Assembly (NCBI GenBank): GCA_964410725.1 | Contig: CAYPID010000008.1 | Coordinates: 1 to 64,000, forward strand | Direction of reading: 5' to 3' | Source of the DNA: CALAZP01 sp964410725 | Lineage (GTDB): Bacteria > Bacteroidota > Bacteroidia > Chitinophagales > Saprospiraceae | Length of the DNA: 64,000 nucleotides | In this document: positions 44,121 to 53,292 of the stretch, piece after piece | Layout: each line of letters starts with the position of its first letter | Position numbering within the stretch: position 1 is the first letter of the stretch | Notes under the pieces: generated by a model | The model's database searches: none | What the model was told of the DNA's origin: nothing | The model's input: the letters and a program-made list of their open reading frames with translations, nothing else | Position numbers and translations under genes: made by a program

Positions 44121-45599
44121 TTACTGCAAGATATTAATCCTTTTAAAAATCTTATCAACAAACAAGAATAAAAGGGTAGTTAGTAAAATTATAGCTCCGT
44201 TTAATAGCCATAAAAATTGGGAGTCAAATAAATTTTTGTAGACTTGGAATACGGCATATACCATTAAGGTGAAGAAAAGGTAAAAGGCCATTTTTTTTAT
44301 GGGGTATTGGATAGGGTAATATTTTTTTCCCAAAAGGAAGGTGGCTCCTGCCATAAAACCATAACAAAAAAGCGAAGCCCAAGCAGGAGCGGCAATACCA
44401 ATGAGAGGAATAAAATATAGGTTAATACCGACAGTAATTAAGGACCCAACGATAGCTATTCGACCCCCAAAATAAGTATGATCGGTTAGTTTAAACCAAA
44501 CGGAAAAATTATAATAAAGACCCAAAAACAAATTGGCCATTAGGAGAATGGGAACGATATAGAGGCCAGATCTAAAATTCTCTCCGAGAAAAAACTGTAT
44601 TTGGTCTATGAATAACACTATGGTTAAAAAAGTGATGCTACCTATTAAAGTAAAGTATTGGGCAATTTGTCCGTACAATTTTTGGCTCTCGGTCCGGTCA
44701 GCATTTTTAAAAAAGAAAGGTTCTGCAGCGTAATTAAAGGCCTGGGTAAACAAAGCCATCAAAACGGCAATTTTGGAAGCTGCGCTATAAAGACCAGCTT
44801 GTTGAAGATTATAATCTAAATCAGGAGATGCTTTTTCTTTCAACATGGGAATGCCAATTAACTGGTTAACGATGCCAGCTATTCCAGCTAATACTAGTGG
44901 GCTGGAATAAACAACCATTTTTTTTAGTAGGACCCAGCTGGGTTTCCAATTTACGTTAAACAAGCTGGGTAATAGGAAGAGGAAAACAAAAAAGCTAGCT
45001 AAGAAATTGGCTTTAAAAAGATAAATAATCTGATCATGACTGCTATAAATCCAAGAAGGTAGCGTGTAATTATTCTTAATCAACCAAGGGCAAAGTTCCA
45101 AGAAAAAATAAACGAAAAGAATATTTATAACAATGGCACCTGTTTTAAGAAGGGCAAAAAGAATAGGTTTTTCCAATAAACGCAACTTAGCGAACGGCAA
45201 AGCAGAAAGGCTGTCAAGGCCAATAATCAAAATGAACCAAAAAATGTAATTGGGGGTGTTTTCATATTTCAACCATTGAGCAATTACCGGAGTAAATCCA
45301 ATACCTAGAAGGACAAAGCAAAGGGTTAACAGGCCAATGATAAAAAAGGCGGTGGAAAAAGAGGCTCCCAGATCAGTTTTTTTGCTTCCGAATCTAAATA
45401 GAGCCGTTTCCATTCTAAAGGTTAAGACTACTAAAACAAGAGCAGTCCAAACGTATAAATCTGAAACTATGCCGTAGGGTTTTTGACCTAAAACCCTGGT
45501 CAGATAGGGCGTAAGAATGACCCAATTTAGTAACCTACTAAGGATGCTACTTATCCCGTAAATTGCAGTTTCAGAAGCTAGTCTCTTTAGTAGATTCAT
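44121..45599 (-). CDS. Oligosaccharide flippase family protein (MATE/Wzx type)
   Basis: 492 residues, 12-14 hydrophobic segments. The N-terminal pattern (LKRLASETAIYGISSILSRLLNWVILTPYLTRVLG) is typical of polysaccharide flippases of the MOP superfamily, as are MALFTQAFNYAAEPFFF and PAWASLFCYGFMAGATFLLG. It would move lipid-linked oligosaccharides across the inner membrane. No glycosyltransferase genes flank it, so it is not in a capsule locus. It heads a minus-strand operon with the TPR gene and the membrane protein. A TAAATTTG element lies 13 bases before the ATG. Confidence 0.85.
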   Translation of the reverse strand: MNLLKRLASETAIYGISSILSRLLNWVILTPYLTRVLGQKPYGIVSDLYVWTALVLVVLTFRMETALFRFGSKKTDLGASFSTAFFIIGLLTLCFVLLGIGFTPVIAQWLKYENTPNYIFWFILIIGLDSLSALPFAKLRLLEKPILFALLKTGAIVINILFVYFFLELCPWLIKNNYTLPSWIYSSHDQIIYLFKANFLASFFVFLFLLPSLFNVNWKPSWVLLKKMVVYSSPLVLAGIAGIVNQLIGIPMLKEKASPDLDYNLQQAGLYSAASKIAVLMALFTQAFNYAAEPFFFKNADRTESQKLYGQIAQYFTLIGSITFLTIVLFIDQIQFFLGENFRSGLYIVPILLMANLFLGLYYNFSVWFKLTDHTYFGGRIAIVGSLITVGINLYFIPLIGIAAPAWASLFCYGFMAGATFLLGKKYYPIQYPIKKMAFYLFFTLMVYAVFQVYKNLFDSQFLWLLNGAIILLTTLLFLFVDKIFKRINILQ

Positions 45600-45611
45600 A
45601 TTTTAAAACCT

Positions 45612-45619
45612 CAAATTTA
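45612..45619 (-). promoter_or_regulatory. Candidate -7 element for the flippase operon
   Basis: TAAATTTG on the minus strand, an exact TAnnTTTG match, 13 bases before the flippase ATG at 45599. A TTTTTG at 45638-45634 lies only 14 bases behind, short of the usual 17-23 spacing. Confidence 0.4.
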
Positions 45620-45625
45620 AATAAT

Positions 45626-45633
45626 TAACTTTG
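45626..45633 (+). promoter_or_regulatory. Candidate -7 element for the M42 peptidase
   Basis: TAACTTTG, an exact TAnnTTTG match, 15 bases before the ATG at 45649. It is back to back with the flippase element, six bases away, so the two promoters share one 49-base intergenic region and must compete or be coregulated. No -33 TTG at usual spacing. Confidence 0.4.
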
Positions 45634-45648
45634 CAAAAACGGGTATAA

Positions 45649-46698
45649 ATGGAAAGGATAGAACTATTTAAAAGAATTTGCGAAACTCCTGGAGCTCCTG
45701 GTTTTGAACAGAGAATCAGGCAATTGGTAATGGATGAGGTAGGTCCTTTGGTCGATGAAGTTCGCACGGATGCCATGGGCAATGTAATGGCTATTAAAAA
45801 AGGAAAGGAAGCCAAACGTGTTATGATTGCAGCCCACATGGATGAAATTGGTTTTATAGTAAATCATATTGATGAAGATGGGTTCATTAGGTTTCACCCG
45901 TTAGGGGGATTTGATCCTAAGACTTTGACTTCTCAAAGAGTGATTGTGCATGGAAAAAAGGACTTAATTGGAGTAATGGGTTCTAAGCCTATTCATTTGA
46001 TGAAGGCTGAAGAGAAGGGCAAGCCCGTTCCAATAGGAGACTATTTTATAGACATGGGAATGTCGGGTTCGGAAGTAAAAAAATGGATTCAATTGGGGGA
46101 CCCCATCACGAGAGAGCGATCTTTTATTGAAATGGGAGATTGTGTCAATAGTAAGTCGTTAGATAACAGGGTTTCTGTATTTATTCTCCTAGAAGTTTTG
46201 AGGAGGTTAAAGGGAAAAGAGGTTCCTTTTGATATTTATGGGGTATTTACTGTTCAAGAGGAAGTGGGATTGAGGGGAGCGCTATCCTCTGCCCATCATA
46301 TCAATCCAGATTTTGGCTTTGGTCTTGATGTAACGATTGCGTTTGATGTACCTGGAGGACAGCCACATGAAGCAGTTACAAGACTGGGAAAGGGAGCTGC
46401 TATAAAGATTATAGATGGCACTTCAATTGCGGATTATCGCATGGTAGCTTATATGAAGGAAGTGGCCGAAGAATCTAAAATACCTTGGCAACCGGAGATT
46501 CTACCAGCTGGAGGAACGGATACAGCGGGGGTTCAAAGAAGTGGGAAAAATGGGTCCATTGCCGGGGCAATATCCATTCCATTAAGGCATATTCATCAAA
46601 CCATTGAAATGGCTCACAAAGGAGATATCCAAAATTGTATAGACCTATTAGGCCAATGTATAGTTAAACTGGATCAGTACGATTGGTCTTTCCAATAA
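45649..46698 (+). CDS. M42-family glutamyl/aminopeptidase
   Basis: 349 residues. A two-zinc aminopeptidase of the M42 (FrvX/TET) group, which form large tetrahedral assemblies acting on peptides. Zinc ligands: H in AAHMDEIG, D in SLDNRVS, the EE pair in TVQEEVGLRGA (catalytic base and ligand), D in FGLDVTI and H in LRHIHQTIEMAH. The start ELFKRICETPGAPGFE is characteristic. Cytoplasmic. It is a single gene here, tail to tail with the PurF-like gene with only 2 bases between the stops. Confidence 0.93.
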   Translation: MERIELFKRICETPGAPGFEQRIRQLVMDEVGPLVDEVRTDAMGNVMAIKKGKEAKRVMIAAHMDEIGFIVNHIDEDGFIRFHPLGGFDPKTLTSQRVIVHGKKDLIGVMGSKPIHLMKAEEKGKPVPIGDYFIDMGMSGSEVKKWIQLGDPITRERSFIEMGDCVNSKSLDNRVSVFILLEVLRRLKGKEVPFDIYGVFTVQEEVGLRGALSSAHHINPDFGFGLDVTIAFDVPGGQPHEAVTRLGKGAAIKIIDGTSIADYRMVAYMKEVAEESKIPWQPEILPAGGTDTAGVQRSGKNGSIAGAISIPLRHIHQTIEMAHKGDIQNCIDLLGQCIVKLDQYDWSFQ

Positions 46699-46700
46699 AG

Positions 46701-48593
46701 TTAATAAGCTCTTTCGTCTCGATTTTCCATATAATTGATGAAGGAGCGATTGACTACTCTATTTCCACCGGGGGTGGGATAGTTACCTGAAAAATACCAA
46801 TCTCCGGAGTTTAGTGGACAAGCTTGTTGCAGGCCATGAAGGTCTTGGTAAATGACTTCAATAGGAATTTGTATTTCAGGGGGAGTGATAATGGAGGCTA
46901 TACTTTCGCTAATTTCCTCTGCAGTAAAGGTCTCATAAAGTGCTTTTACTTGATTAGTTATGGAAGACCTTAGGCCTTTTTCCTGCTCCAAACACTTTTC
47001 GTAAGCTTCTTGCAACAAATGCTCTTTTTTGTTTTCTTTCAAAAGTTTAACCAGTGCTTGAAAAGCAACAAATTCTTTCATTTTAGACATATCTATTCCA
47101 TAACAATCAGGGTATCTAATTTGGGGTGCGGAAGAAACAATAATTATTTTTTTGGGCTTGAGGCGGCTTACAATTTTGATGATACTATCTCTGAGGGTAG
47201 TTCCCCTGACAATGGAGTCGTCCAATAAGACGAGAGTATCTTTGTGGTTTTCGACAATACCATAAGTCACATCGTAAACATGGGATACCATGTGTCCTCT
47301 TGAGGTGGTATCTGCTATAAAAGTTCTCATCTTGGCGTCTTTAACCACAATTTTTTCGATTCGCGGTTGAATGGCCATGATTTTTTCTACCTTTTTGGGA
47401 TTCAATTCCTTTCCCAAGGCTAAGATTTTTTCAGCCTTAATCTCAGCGGCATATTCATTAAGTCCTTCAATGAGCCCGTAAAAAGCAGTTTCTGCTGTGT
47501 TAGGAACAAAAGAAAAAACCGTGTTTTTCAAATCAAAATTAATGGCAGAGAGGATTGGTTGGGCTAGCGATTTCCCTAATTTTTTTCTTTCAAGGTATAT
47601 TTCTCGATCATTGCCTCTTGAGAAATAGATGCGTTCGAAAGAACAAGCAGTCCTAGGCTGAATATCGAAAACACGTTTTTCGGAGACCTCCCCATTTCTT
47701 TTTACCACTAAGGCATGACCGGGTTTCAATTCTTCTACTTTTGAAAAATGGACATCAAAAGCAGTTTGAATCGCGGGCCTTTCGGAAGCCATTACCACAA
47801 TCTCTTCATCGTGGTAATAAAACCCAGGTCTAATTCCATTGGGGTCCCTCATTGCAAAAGCATCCCCATGTCCAATTATTCCAGACATCACAAAGCCGCC
47901 ATCAAATTTTTTACTCGCTCGTCTTAGCAATCTAGTCACATCCAAGTTTTCGTAGATTAAATCATTAATTTCAACATTGGAATAACCGTCTGGCTTATAC
48001 CAAGTGTGAAGGCGATGTACTTCATCGTCCAAGAAATGACCTAATTTTTCTAAAACAGTAACGGTATCCGATTTTTCTTTAGGGTATTGACCTAACTCGA
48101 CGAGTTCTTCAAATAGTTCATCCACATTGGTCAAATTGAAATTACCCGCCAATATTAAATTTCGGCTGATCCAATTATTTTGTCTTAAAAATGGATGGCA
48201 AGTTTCAATGGAGTAATCACCATGAGTGCCATATCTCAAATGACCTAGTAAAACCTCTCCAGTGTAGGGTTTATTGGCCTTTAACCAATCGGGATTTTTT
48301 AACTGTTCGTCAGGGAGGTTAATAAAATGACTGTAGACTTGGTCGAAAAGATCTTGAAGGTAATTAGGCCCAACCATCCTTTTTCGACTGATGTATTTTT
48401 TTCCCGGAGGGACACCTATTTTTATGGTGGCAATACCAGCACCATCTTGGCCCCTATTGCGCATTTTTTGCAAAAGAAGTCGCAGTTTTTCAAGACCGTA
48501 AAGGGGCGTTCCATATTTTTCCTGATAAAAGGAAAGCGGCTTCAAGAGCCTGATGAGGGCAATTCCGCACTCGTGTTTGATGATATCGCTCAT
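46701..48593 (-). CDS. Amidophosphoribosyltransferase-like protein (long PurF paralog)
   Basis: 630 residues, about 120 longer than PurF. The class II glutaminase domain starts at C9 (HECGIALIRLL), with NRGQDGAGI and LLGHLRYGTHG. The oxyanion segment reads LAGNFNLTN, so the glycine of the usual HNGNLTN is Phe. The phosphoribosyltransferase domain has the PRPP loop VLLDDSIVRGTTL. A C-terminal extension of about 150 residues follows. Bacteroidota carry this form beside a normal PurF, so it may not perform the committed purine step. A strong promoter lies at 48622-48652. Database labels usually call it purF; I leave the symbol blank. Confidence 0.82.
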   Translation of the reverse strand: MSDIIKHECGIALIRLLKPLSFYQEKYGTPLYGLEKLRLLLQKMRNRGQDGAGIATIKIGVPPGKKYISRKRMVGPNYLQDLFDQVYSHFINLPDEQLKNPDWLKANKPYTGEVLLGHLRYGTHGDYSIETCHPFLRQNNWISRNLILAGNFNLTNVDELFEELVELGQYPKEKSDTVTVLEKLGHFLDDEVHRLHTWYKPDGYSNVEINDLIYENLDVTRLLRRASKKFDGGFVMSGIIGHGDAFAMRDPNGIRPGFYYHDEEIVVMASERPAIQTAFDVHFSKVEELKPGHALVVKRNGEVSEKRVFDIQPRTACSFERIYFSRGNDREIYLERKKLGKSLAQPILSAINFDLKNTVFSFVPNTAETAFYGLIEGLNEYAAEIKAEKILALGKELNPKKVEKIMAIQPRIEKIVVKDAKMRTFIADTTSRGHMVSHVYDVTYGIVENHKDTLVLLDDSIVRGTTLRDSIIKIVSRLKPKKIIIVSSAPQIRYPDCYGIDMSKMKEFVAFQALVKLLKENKKEHLLQEAYEKCLEQEKGLRSSITNQVKALYETFTAEEISESIASIITPPEIQIPIEVIYQDLHGLQQACPLNSGDWYFSGNYPTPGGNRVVNRSFINYMENRDERAY

Positions 48594-48621
48594 AAAATTG
48601 CAGTAGGAAGCGGGTTATGCA

Positions 48622-48652
48622 CAAATGTACTTGTTAAATTATTGTGAACCAA
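48622..48652 (-). promoter_or_regulatory. Two-box Bacteroidota promoter for the PurF-like gene
   Basis: On the minus strand TTG (48652-48650) is followed after 20 bases by TACATTTG (48629-48622). This matches both parts of the TTG-N17-23-TAnnTTTG consensus and is the best promoter I found. It overlaps the end of the upstream DUF5686 gene and gives a leader of about 20 bases before the ATG at 48593. Confidence 0.55.
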
Positions 48653-50999
48653 GTTTTACAAAGGTAGAAAGCCCCAGCATCCATTTAAATTTTAGGGGTT
48701 GATTGGGCTCAAGTCCTGCAACCACTTCCAACCTAATAAACCTTAAAATATTAGAGATGCTGTAACCTATTTCTGCGTGGTACACAAAAGATTGGTTGGC
48801 AATAAATGAACTAAACAGACCTTCATTCAGGCCTTGTTTCCAAAAGATTGGAAATTGACTGAGGAGGAATTTTTTCATTTGATATTGAACGGACATTTGT
48901 AAAAACGATTCGTTAGTCGATTTTTGGTAAAATCCTAATGTTCTGAAATTTCCGATTGGGCCTTTTGAGAAGAAATTGGTGGCATTGCCTGAAAAGTGCT
49001 TCACGTCTTGAAAAGGGATATCGTTGGCGTTCCAAAATCCACCTAATTCAATGTAGTAATCTAATGAACCCCTAGCGGGAAAATTGATATGGTTTTGATG
49101 ACTGATTTGTAAGAGATGAAAAGTTTTTGTGGTTATTCCAGATCTCCAAAGCAGTTCAAATACTGCCCCCTTAGATGCTGGCCTTTTGGACCAACGCAAA
49201 AGTCCTTCTAAAAGCCAAGTTTGATTATAGTTATCTAGTTGTTTACCAAAAAGTGGATTGTTGGGGTGGTTTTCTTCATATTCCCGATTGGGCCGGTTTA
49301 GCCAGGTTTGAGTCGTATTTCTTTTCAGGTGAAAGCGCTCGGCTTTTTCTATTGCTGCGGCAAATTGAAAGGGTCGATCAGCCGCGGTCTCAGCGGCCAA
49401 CCTAATGAAATTTTTATGGTATAGTCGAATATTGTTTTTATCAAAGAATAAATTTTGATAAGAATTGATCCAAGGGTTAATTGGAGGTTGTTGACCGTAC
49501 TGAAAAATATATTGCCCGAATTCAACTTTAGTTTTAAAGTATCGGAATGGATAGGTTATTTGTCCCTGCCAGCGAAATTTTTGATCTGCCAAGGAAAGTC
49601 TTGGTGTAAATGAAAACGATAGTTTTTTATTTTTTCTAAAATCAAACTGGTGGTACAGGTGAAAGCCCTCGACAGGATTAAATTGAAAGGACATTAGCAA
49701 GGGGACCCACGGAAATGATGAGGTAGTCGATGAGTTGATAGGGGTTAATGATGAGGTTAAACTATCTATATACTGTGTCCCTCTGACTTCGTATGGGTTT
49801 AGGGGAATTGGCCTTATGCTATCCCAATATTGGAGTGGAAAACCTACCGCCAGGGAATCTGAAAATTCAATATTTACTTCAGATTTGGGGGTTTTAATTT
49901 CCTTTCGGGATTTTTTGATTTCTTTCTTGTCGAGGGTTAAAAATGGGTCGGTAAATACGTCTTGAGTAGGTGCATATTTTTCAAAATAGGAATCAGGTTG
50001 AACGGTTACCCGATAGTTAGTGAGATTGGCCAAATAGAGGTAAGAAAAGGAGGTTCCCAAAATATCGCCTGAAAACTCAATTTGATTGGTGATTGGCAAC
50101 CAAACCTCTTGGTAAACAGGGGAAAAATTTTGTGTAATAGTGAGGTTGAATCCATTTAGAATGGTTGATAGGTTAACCCCATAGATACTCCAATTTTTTT
50201 CGGTGAGATATAAGGTTCCTGCAAACCATCCTGGCCCTTTTTTTTTTGGATATACTTGTAATTGGTATATGATTTGGCCTCTATCCACAAAGGTGTTTTC
50301 AAGTTTGTAATCGTAGTGATTTAAAGCATTGGAGGCTAAAGGAGAAAGCGCGTCTGCCACTACTTCTAAGTAAAAATCTGGATATAGATAGGGGACAGAT
50401 ATAGGATTGTCGGTTCCCAATTCTTTATACTCTAATAGGGTTTCTTTGAAAACTCCAGGAGCAGAGTATACTATCTTACTTTTTGATTCTAATACAAAGG
50501 CTTTAGTTGAATCCAAAAGGGACAAATCAGAAGGATTATTTAAAAATTTGGGAAGTTTTTTTATTCTTCCACTGCCTTTGATGTAGGACTCCATTTCATA
50601 ACCTAGAATTTTATCACGGTTAAAGGGTGCTGCAGCAATGGCTTTTCTAATAATAATATCTCCCCTTTCAAAATCTGATTTAGATACGATTACTTCTGGT
50701 AAGGAGAAGGCGTTTTCTTTTAACCGGACGTTTAGAACAGAGCTTTTTGAAATAATAACTGTGGTATCTAAAGATTGAAACCCCATACATTGAAAGGTAA
50801 GTTTATATTTTCCTTCGGGTAAATTGAGGTAAAATACACCCTCTTCATTGGAAATTTGGCCAGATTGAGTTTGATGGATATAAACAGATGCAAAGGGAAT
50901 GGGAGTCGAATCTTCAGCAGTAATTTTGCCAATCACCTGAGCAAAAACGGTCCTCGAAATAAAAAGTAACCAGAAAATGAAAAAAAACTTAAGTTTCAT
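48639..50999 (-). CDS. DUF5686 outer-membrane protein with carboxypeptidase-like N-terminal domain
   Basis: 786 residues from ATG 50999; the longer frame to 51032 adds a poor start before the signal peptide. Signal peptide about 1-20 (KFFFIFWLLFISRTVFA). A carboxypeptidase-D regulatory-like domain (CarboxypepD_reg, about 21-100: VIGKITAEDSTPIPFASVYIHQT, FYLNLPEGKYKLTFQCMGF) is followed by the DUF5686 region, a predicted 16-stranded outer-membrane barrel rich in aromatic strands to the C terminus (FKWMLGLSTFVKLGSQ). It resembles TonB-linked SusC-type proteins only at its N-terminal domain. Function unknown; outer-membrane location is inferred. Single gene, divergent from the small protein/mutL set. 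Confidence 0.88.
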   Translation of the reverse strand: MKLKFFFIFWLLFISRTVFAQVIGKITAEDSTPIPFASVYIHQTQSGQISNEEGVFYLNLPEGKYKLTFQCMGFQSLDTTVIISKSSVLNVRLKENAFSLPEVIVSKSDFERGDIIIRKAIAAAPFNRDKILGYEMESYIKGSGRIKKLPKFLNNPSDLSLLDSTKAFVLESKSKIVYSAPGVFKETLLEYKELGTDNPISVPYLYPDFYLEVVADALSPLASNALNHYDYKLENTFVDRGQIIYQLQVYPKKKGPGWFAGTLYLTEKNWSIYGVNLSTILNGFNLTITQNFSPVYQEVWLPITNQIEFSGDILGTSFSYLYLANLTNYRVTVQPDSYFEKYAPTQDVFTDPFLTLDKKEIKKSRKEIKTPKSEVNIEFSDSLAVGFPLQYWDSIRPIPLNPYEVRGTQYIDSLTSSLTPINSSTTSSFPWVPLLMSFQFNPVEGFHLYHQFDFRKNKKLSFSFTPRLSLADQKFRWQGQITYPFRYFKTKVEFGQYIFQYGQQPPINPWINSYQNLFFDKNNIRLYHKNFIRLAAETAADRPFQFAAAIEKAERFHLKRNTTQTWLNRPNREYEENHPNNPLFGKQLDNYNQTWLLEGLLRWSKRPASKGAVFELLWRSGITTKTFHLLQISHQNHINFPARGSLDYYIELGGFWNANDIPFQDVKHFSGNATNFFSKGPIGNFRTLGFYQKSTNESFLQMSVQYQMKKFLLSQFPIFWKQGLNEGLFSSFIANQSFVYHAEIGYSISNILRFIRLEVVAGLEPNQPLKFKWMLGLSTFVKLGSQ

Positions 51000-51133
51000 T
51001 AAGTGAGATTGGGTAATGTTTGGAGAAAACATTTTATTACAGAAAAAGGATGGTAAGGATCAGGATAAATTTCAACAGGTAGGATTTTTATTTTGTTAAT
51101 TAAAAAAATATTGTAATTCGAAATTGAATAGAT

Positions 51134-51451
51134 ATGGCATTTCCCAGATTTTTTAAAATTCCAAAACATCAGCAATACGATTATAAACCTAGATATTGGG
51201 ATCCAAGGAAAGAGGAATTAGAGGAGCGTCTAAAAAGAATCCAACAAATTGAGGAAGGGAATATAGAGGGGGTGAAAAATAGAATTTCCGGAGGGTTTAA
51301 GCGGAGATACCAGGCAGAGAATTCTTCAAGAAAATCTCAAGTAATGCGGTCTAATTTATATTTACTAGGAGTTATAGTGGTATTAGGGTACGTGACCTAT
51401 TTACTGTTAACGGTATATTTGCCCGACATTGTTAAGATGCTTGAAAATTAA
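51134..51451 (+). CDS. Small single-span protein before mutL
   Basis: 105 residues. The first 80 are charged and soluble (QQYDYKPRYWDPRKEELEERLKR, then a basic GGFKRRYQ stretch), followed by one membrane helix (about 77-99, LYLLGVIVVLGYVTYLLLTVYL). It is conserved next to mutL in Bacteroidota and is sometimes mislabelled riboflavin synthase subunit beta; the sequence has nothing of that enzyme. Function unknown. mutL starts 3 bases after it, so they are cotranscribed. The 134-base upstream region has a TTTTG and a TAATTCG 18 bases apart, a weak promoter-like pair. Confidence 0.8.
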   Translation: MAFPRFFKIPKHQQYDYKPRYWDPRKEELEERLKRIQQIEEGNIEGVKNRISGGFKRRYQAENSSRKSQVMRSNLYLLGVIVVLGYVTYLLLTVYLPDIVKMLEN

Positions 51452-51454
51452 TAT

Positions 51455-53272
51455 ATGACAGATATAATCCATCTTTTACCTGAATCGATTGCCAATCAAA
51501 TTGCGGCAGGGGAGGTGGTACAAAGACCTGCCTCAATTGTTAAGGAGTTAATGGAAAACGCAGTTGATGCTAGAGCGACATTTATAAAAGTATTAGTAAA
51601 AGATGGAGGAAAGGCTTTAGTTCAGGTTCAAGACAATGGTTGTGGAATGTCCGAGACAGATGCAAGAATGTCTTTTGAAAGACATGCTACTTCTAAAATA
51701 AAAGAGGCTGCAGATTTATTCAATATCAAAACTATGGGATTTCGAGGAGAAGCCTTGGCATCAATTGCGGCTGTGGCTAAGGTAGAAATGAAAACCCAAC
51801 AGTCTGCGGATAAATTAGGTGTTAGATTGGTAGTTGAAAGCTCTTCTGTTAAAGAACAAGAGGTATGCCAACTCCCTGAACCAGGAACCTTGATAGCGGT
51901 AAAAAATTTGTTTTTTTCTGTTCCTGCCAGGAGGAATTTTTTGAAATCGAATGTAGTGGAGATGCGCCATATCTCAGATGAGTTTATTAGAGTAGCATTG
52001 GCGCATCCAGATATAGGTTTTTCTTTGACCCACAATGAAATGGAGCTATATAGACTTATGCCGGGTAAATTAAGTCAACGCTTGGTGGGGCTTTTCGGAA
52101 ACCCTGTCAGTAAAAACTTAATTCCTGTAAAGGAAGATACTGAGGTGATGACCATTAAAGGGTATGTAGGAAGACCTGAATATGCTAAGAAGAAAAGAGG
52201 GGATCAATTTTTTATTGTCAATGGGAGATTTATAAAGTCTCCTTATCTCCACCATGCGGTATTAACTTCTTTTGAAAATTTATTGGCACCCGACACCCAC
52301 CCCTTTTATTGCCTTTTTATTGATATTAATCCTAAGATGATTGATATCAATGTGCATCCCACCAAACAAGAGATAAAATTTGATGACGATAGATTAGTGT
52401 ACAATTATGTTTTGGTCGCTGTTAAGCACGCCTTGGGCCAGCATAGTATAATGCCTTCCTTAGATTTTTCACAAGAGCGCGAAATTGCAGACCAATTTGT
52501 TGCTAATCGCCCAGATTTTGGATCCATAAAGTCTGAAAGGATTTCAGCTGTTTCCCCCAATAGGTTAAATCCTGGTTTTGTAGCCAAATCGAATCGGTCT
52601 AACTGGCAGGACTTGTATGAGGGTATTTCAAAAGGGGATGAAGCTGTAATGGTGTCCAGTAAAATTAATGACCAAGTCAAGTCAGAACCTATTTTGTTTT
52701 CAGAGAATATATCGAATAAAAAGCCCTATTTGATCCATAATAAATACATCGCTTCTCCAATCAAATCAGGCTTCATTCTTATTGATCAGCAAGCTGCCCA
52801 AGAGAGAATATTGTACGAGCATTACTTAGAGCAAATGAAAAGTGGTAATGCGGGAAGTCAACAAAGTTTGTTTCCCACATCTATGCGGTTATCTCCTGCG
52901 GATGCTGAATTATTTAGAAGTATTCTGCCACAATTAGCTCCTTTGGGAATGGATGTAGCAGAGTTGTCTCCTAATACTTTTATGATTAGAGGAATGCCAG
53001 GAGAGTTGGCAGGGAAGAATGAAACTGAAATCATTGAGCAATTACTAGGGCAGGTAAGGAATAATTTGGATTTAAAGTTAGACCTTAAAGAAAATATAGC
53101 GAGATCTATGGCTAAGAGTGGAGCGAGGAAAAAGGATAAGCCTTTAGATGAAGATGCCATGACCATATTGATAGATCGATTATTTGCCTGCCAAATGCCG
53201 TATCAAAGTCCATCGGGAAGAAAATGTTTTTTACAATTTGACTTAGACGATTTGAATAAGCGATTCGGTTAG
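51455..53272 (+). CDS. mutL: DNA mismatch repair protein MutL
   Basis: 605 residues, full length. The N-terminal GHKL ATPase shows IANQIAAGEVVQRPASIVKELMENAVDA (motif I), DNGCGM (motif II) and RHATSKI with TMGFRGEALASIAAVA (motif III). The FFSVPARRNFLKS and HPTKQEIKF motifs follow. The C-terminal dimerisation domain has IDQQAAQERILYEH and the CHxE-like zinc/nuclease region appears as ACQMPYQSP without the DQHA(x)2E(x)4E endonuclease motif in full (here IDQQAAQERILYE: the His is Gln). Endonuclease activity is therefore uncertain. It is 20 bases before the first rhomboid gene. Confidence 0.95.
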   Translation: MTDIIHLLPESIANQIAAGEVVQRPASIVKELMENAVDARATFIKVLVKDGGKALVQVQDNGCGMSETDARMSFERHATSKIKEAADLFNIKTMGFRGEALASIAAVAKVEMKTQQSADKLGVRLVVESSSVKEQEVCQLPEPGTLIAVKNLFFSVPARRNFLKSNVVEMRHISDEFIRVALAHPDIGFSLTHNEMELYRLMPGKLSQRLVGLFGNPVSKNLIPVKEDTEVMTIKGYVGRPEYAKKKRGDQFFIVNGRFIKSPYLHHAVLTSFENLLAPDTHPFYCLFIDINPKMIDINVHPTKQEIKFDDDRLVYNYVLVAVKHALGQHSIMPSLDFSQEREIADQFVANRPDFGSIKSERISAVSPNRLNPGFVAKSNRSNWQDLYEGISKGDEAVMVSSKINDQVKSEPILFSENISNKKPYLIHNKYIASPIKSGFILIDQQAAQERILYEHYLEQMKSGNAGSQQSLFPTSMRLSPADAELFRSILPQLAPLGMDVAELSPNTFMIRGMPGELAGKNETEIIEQLLGQVRNNLDLKLDLKENIARSMAKSGARKKDKPLDEDAMTILIDRLFACQMPYQSPSGRKCFLQFDLDDLNKRFG

Positions 53273-53292
53273 TAATTATATATTTGTAGAAT

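Noticed and set aside
53279..53286. TATATTTG just before the first rhomboid ATG
   Set aside because: It is only six bases from the start codon and the -33 TTG is 24 bases behind, so it would need a leaderless start inside an operon.
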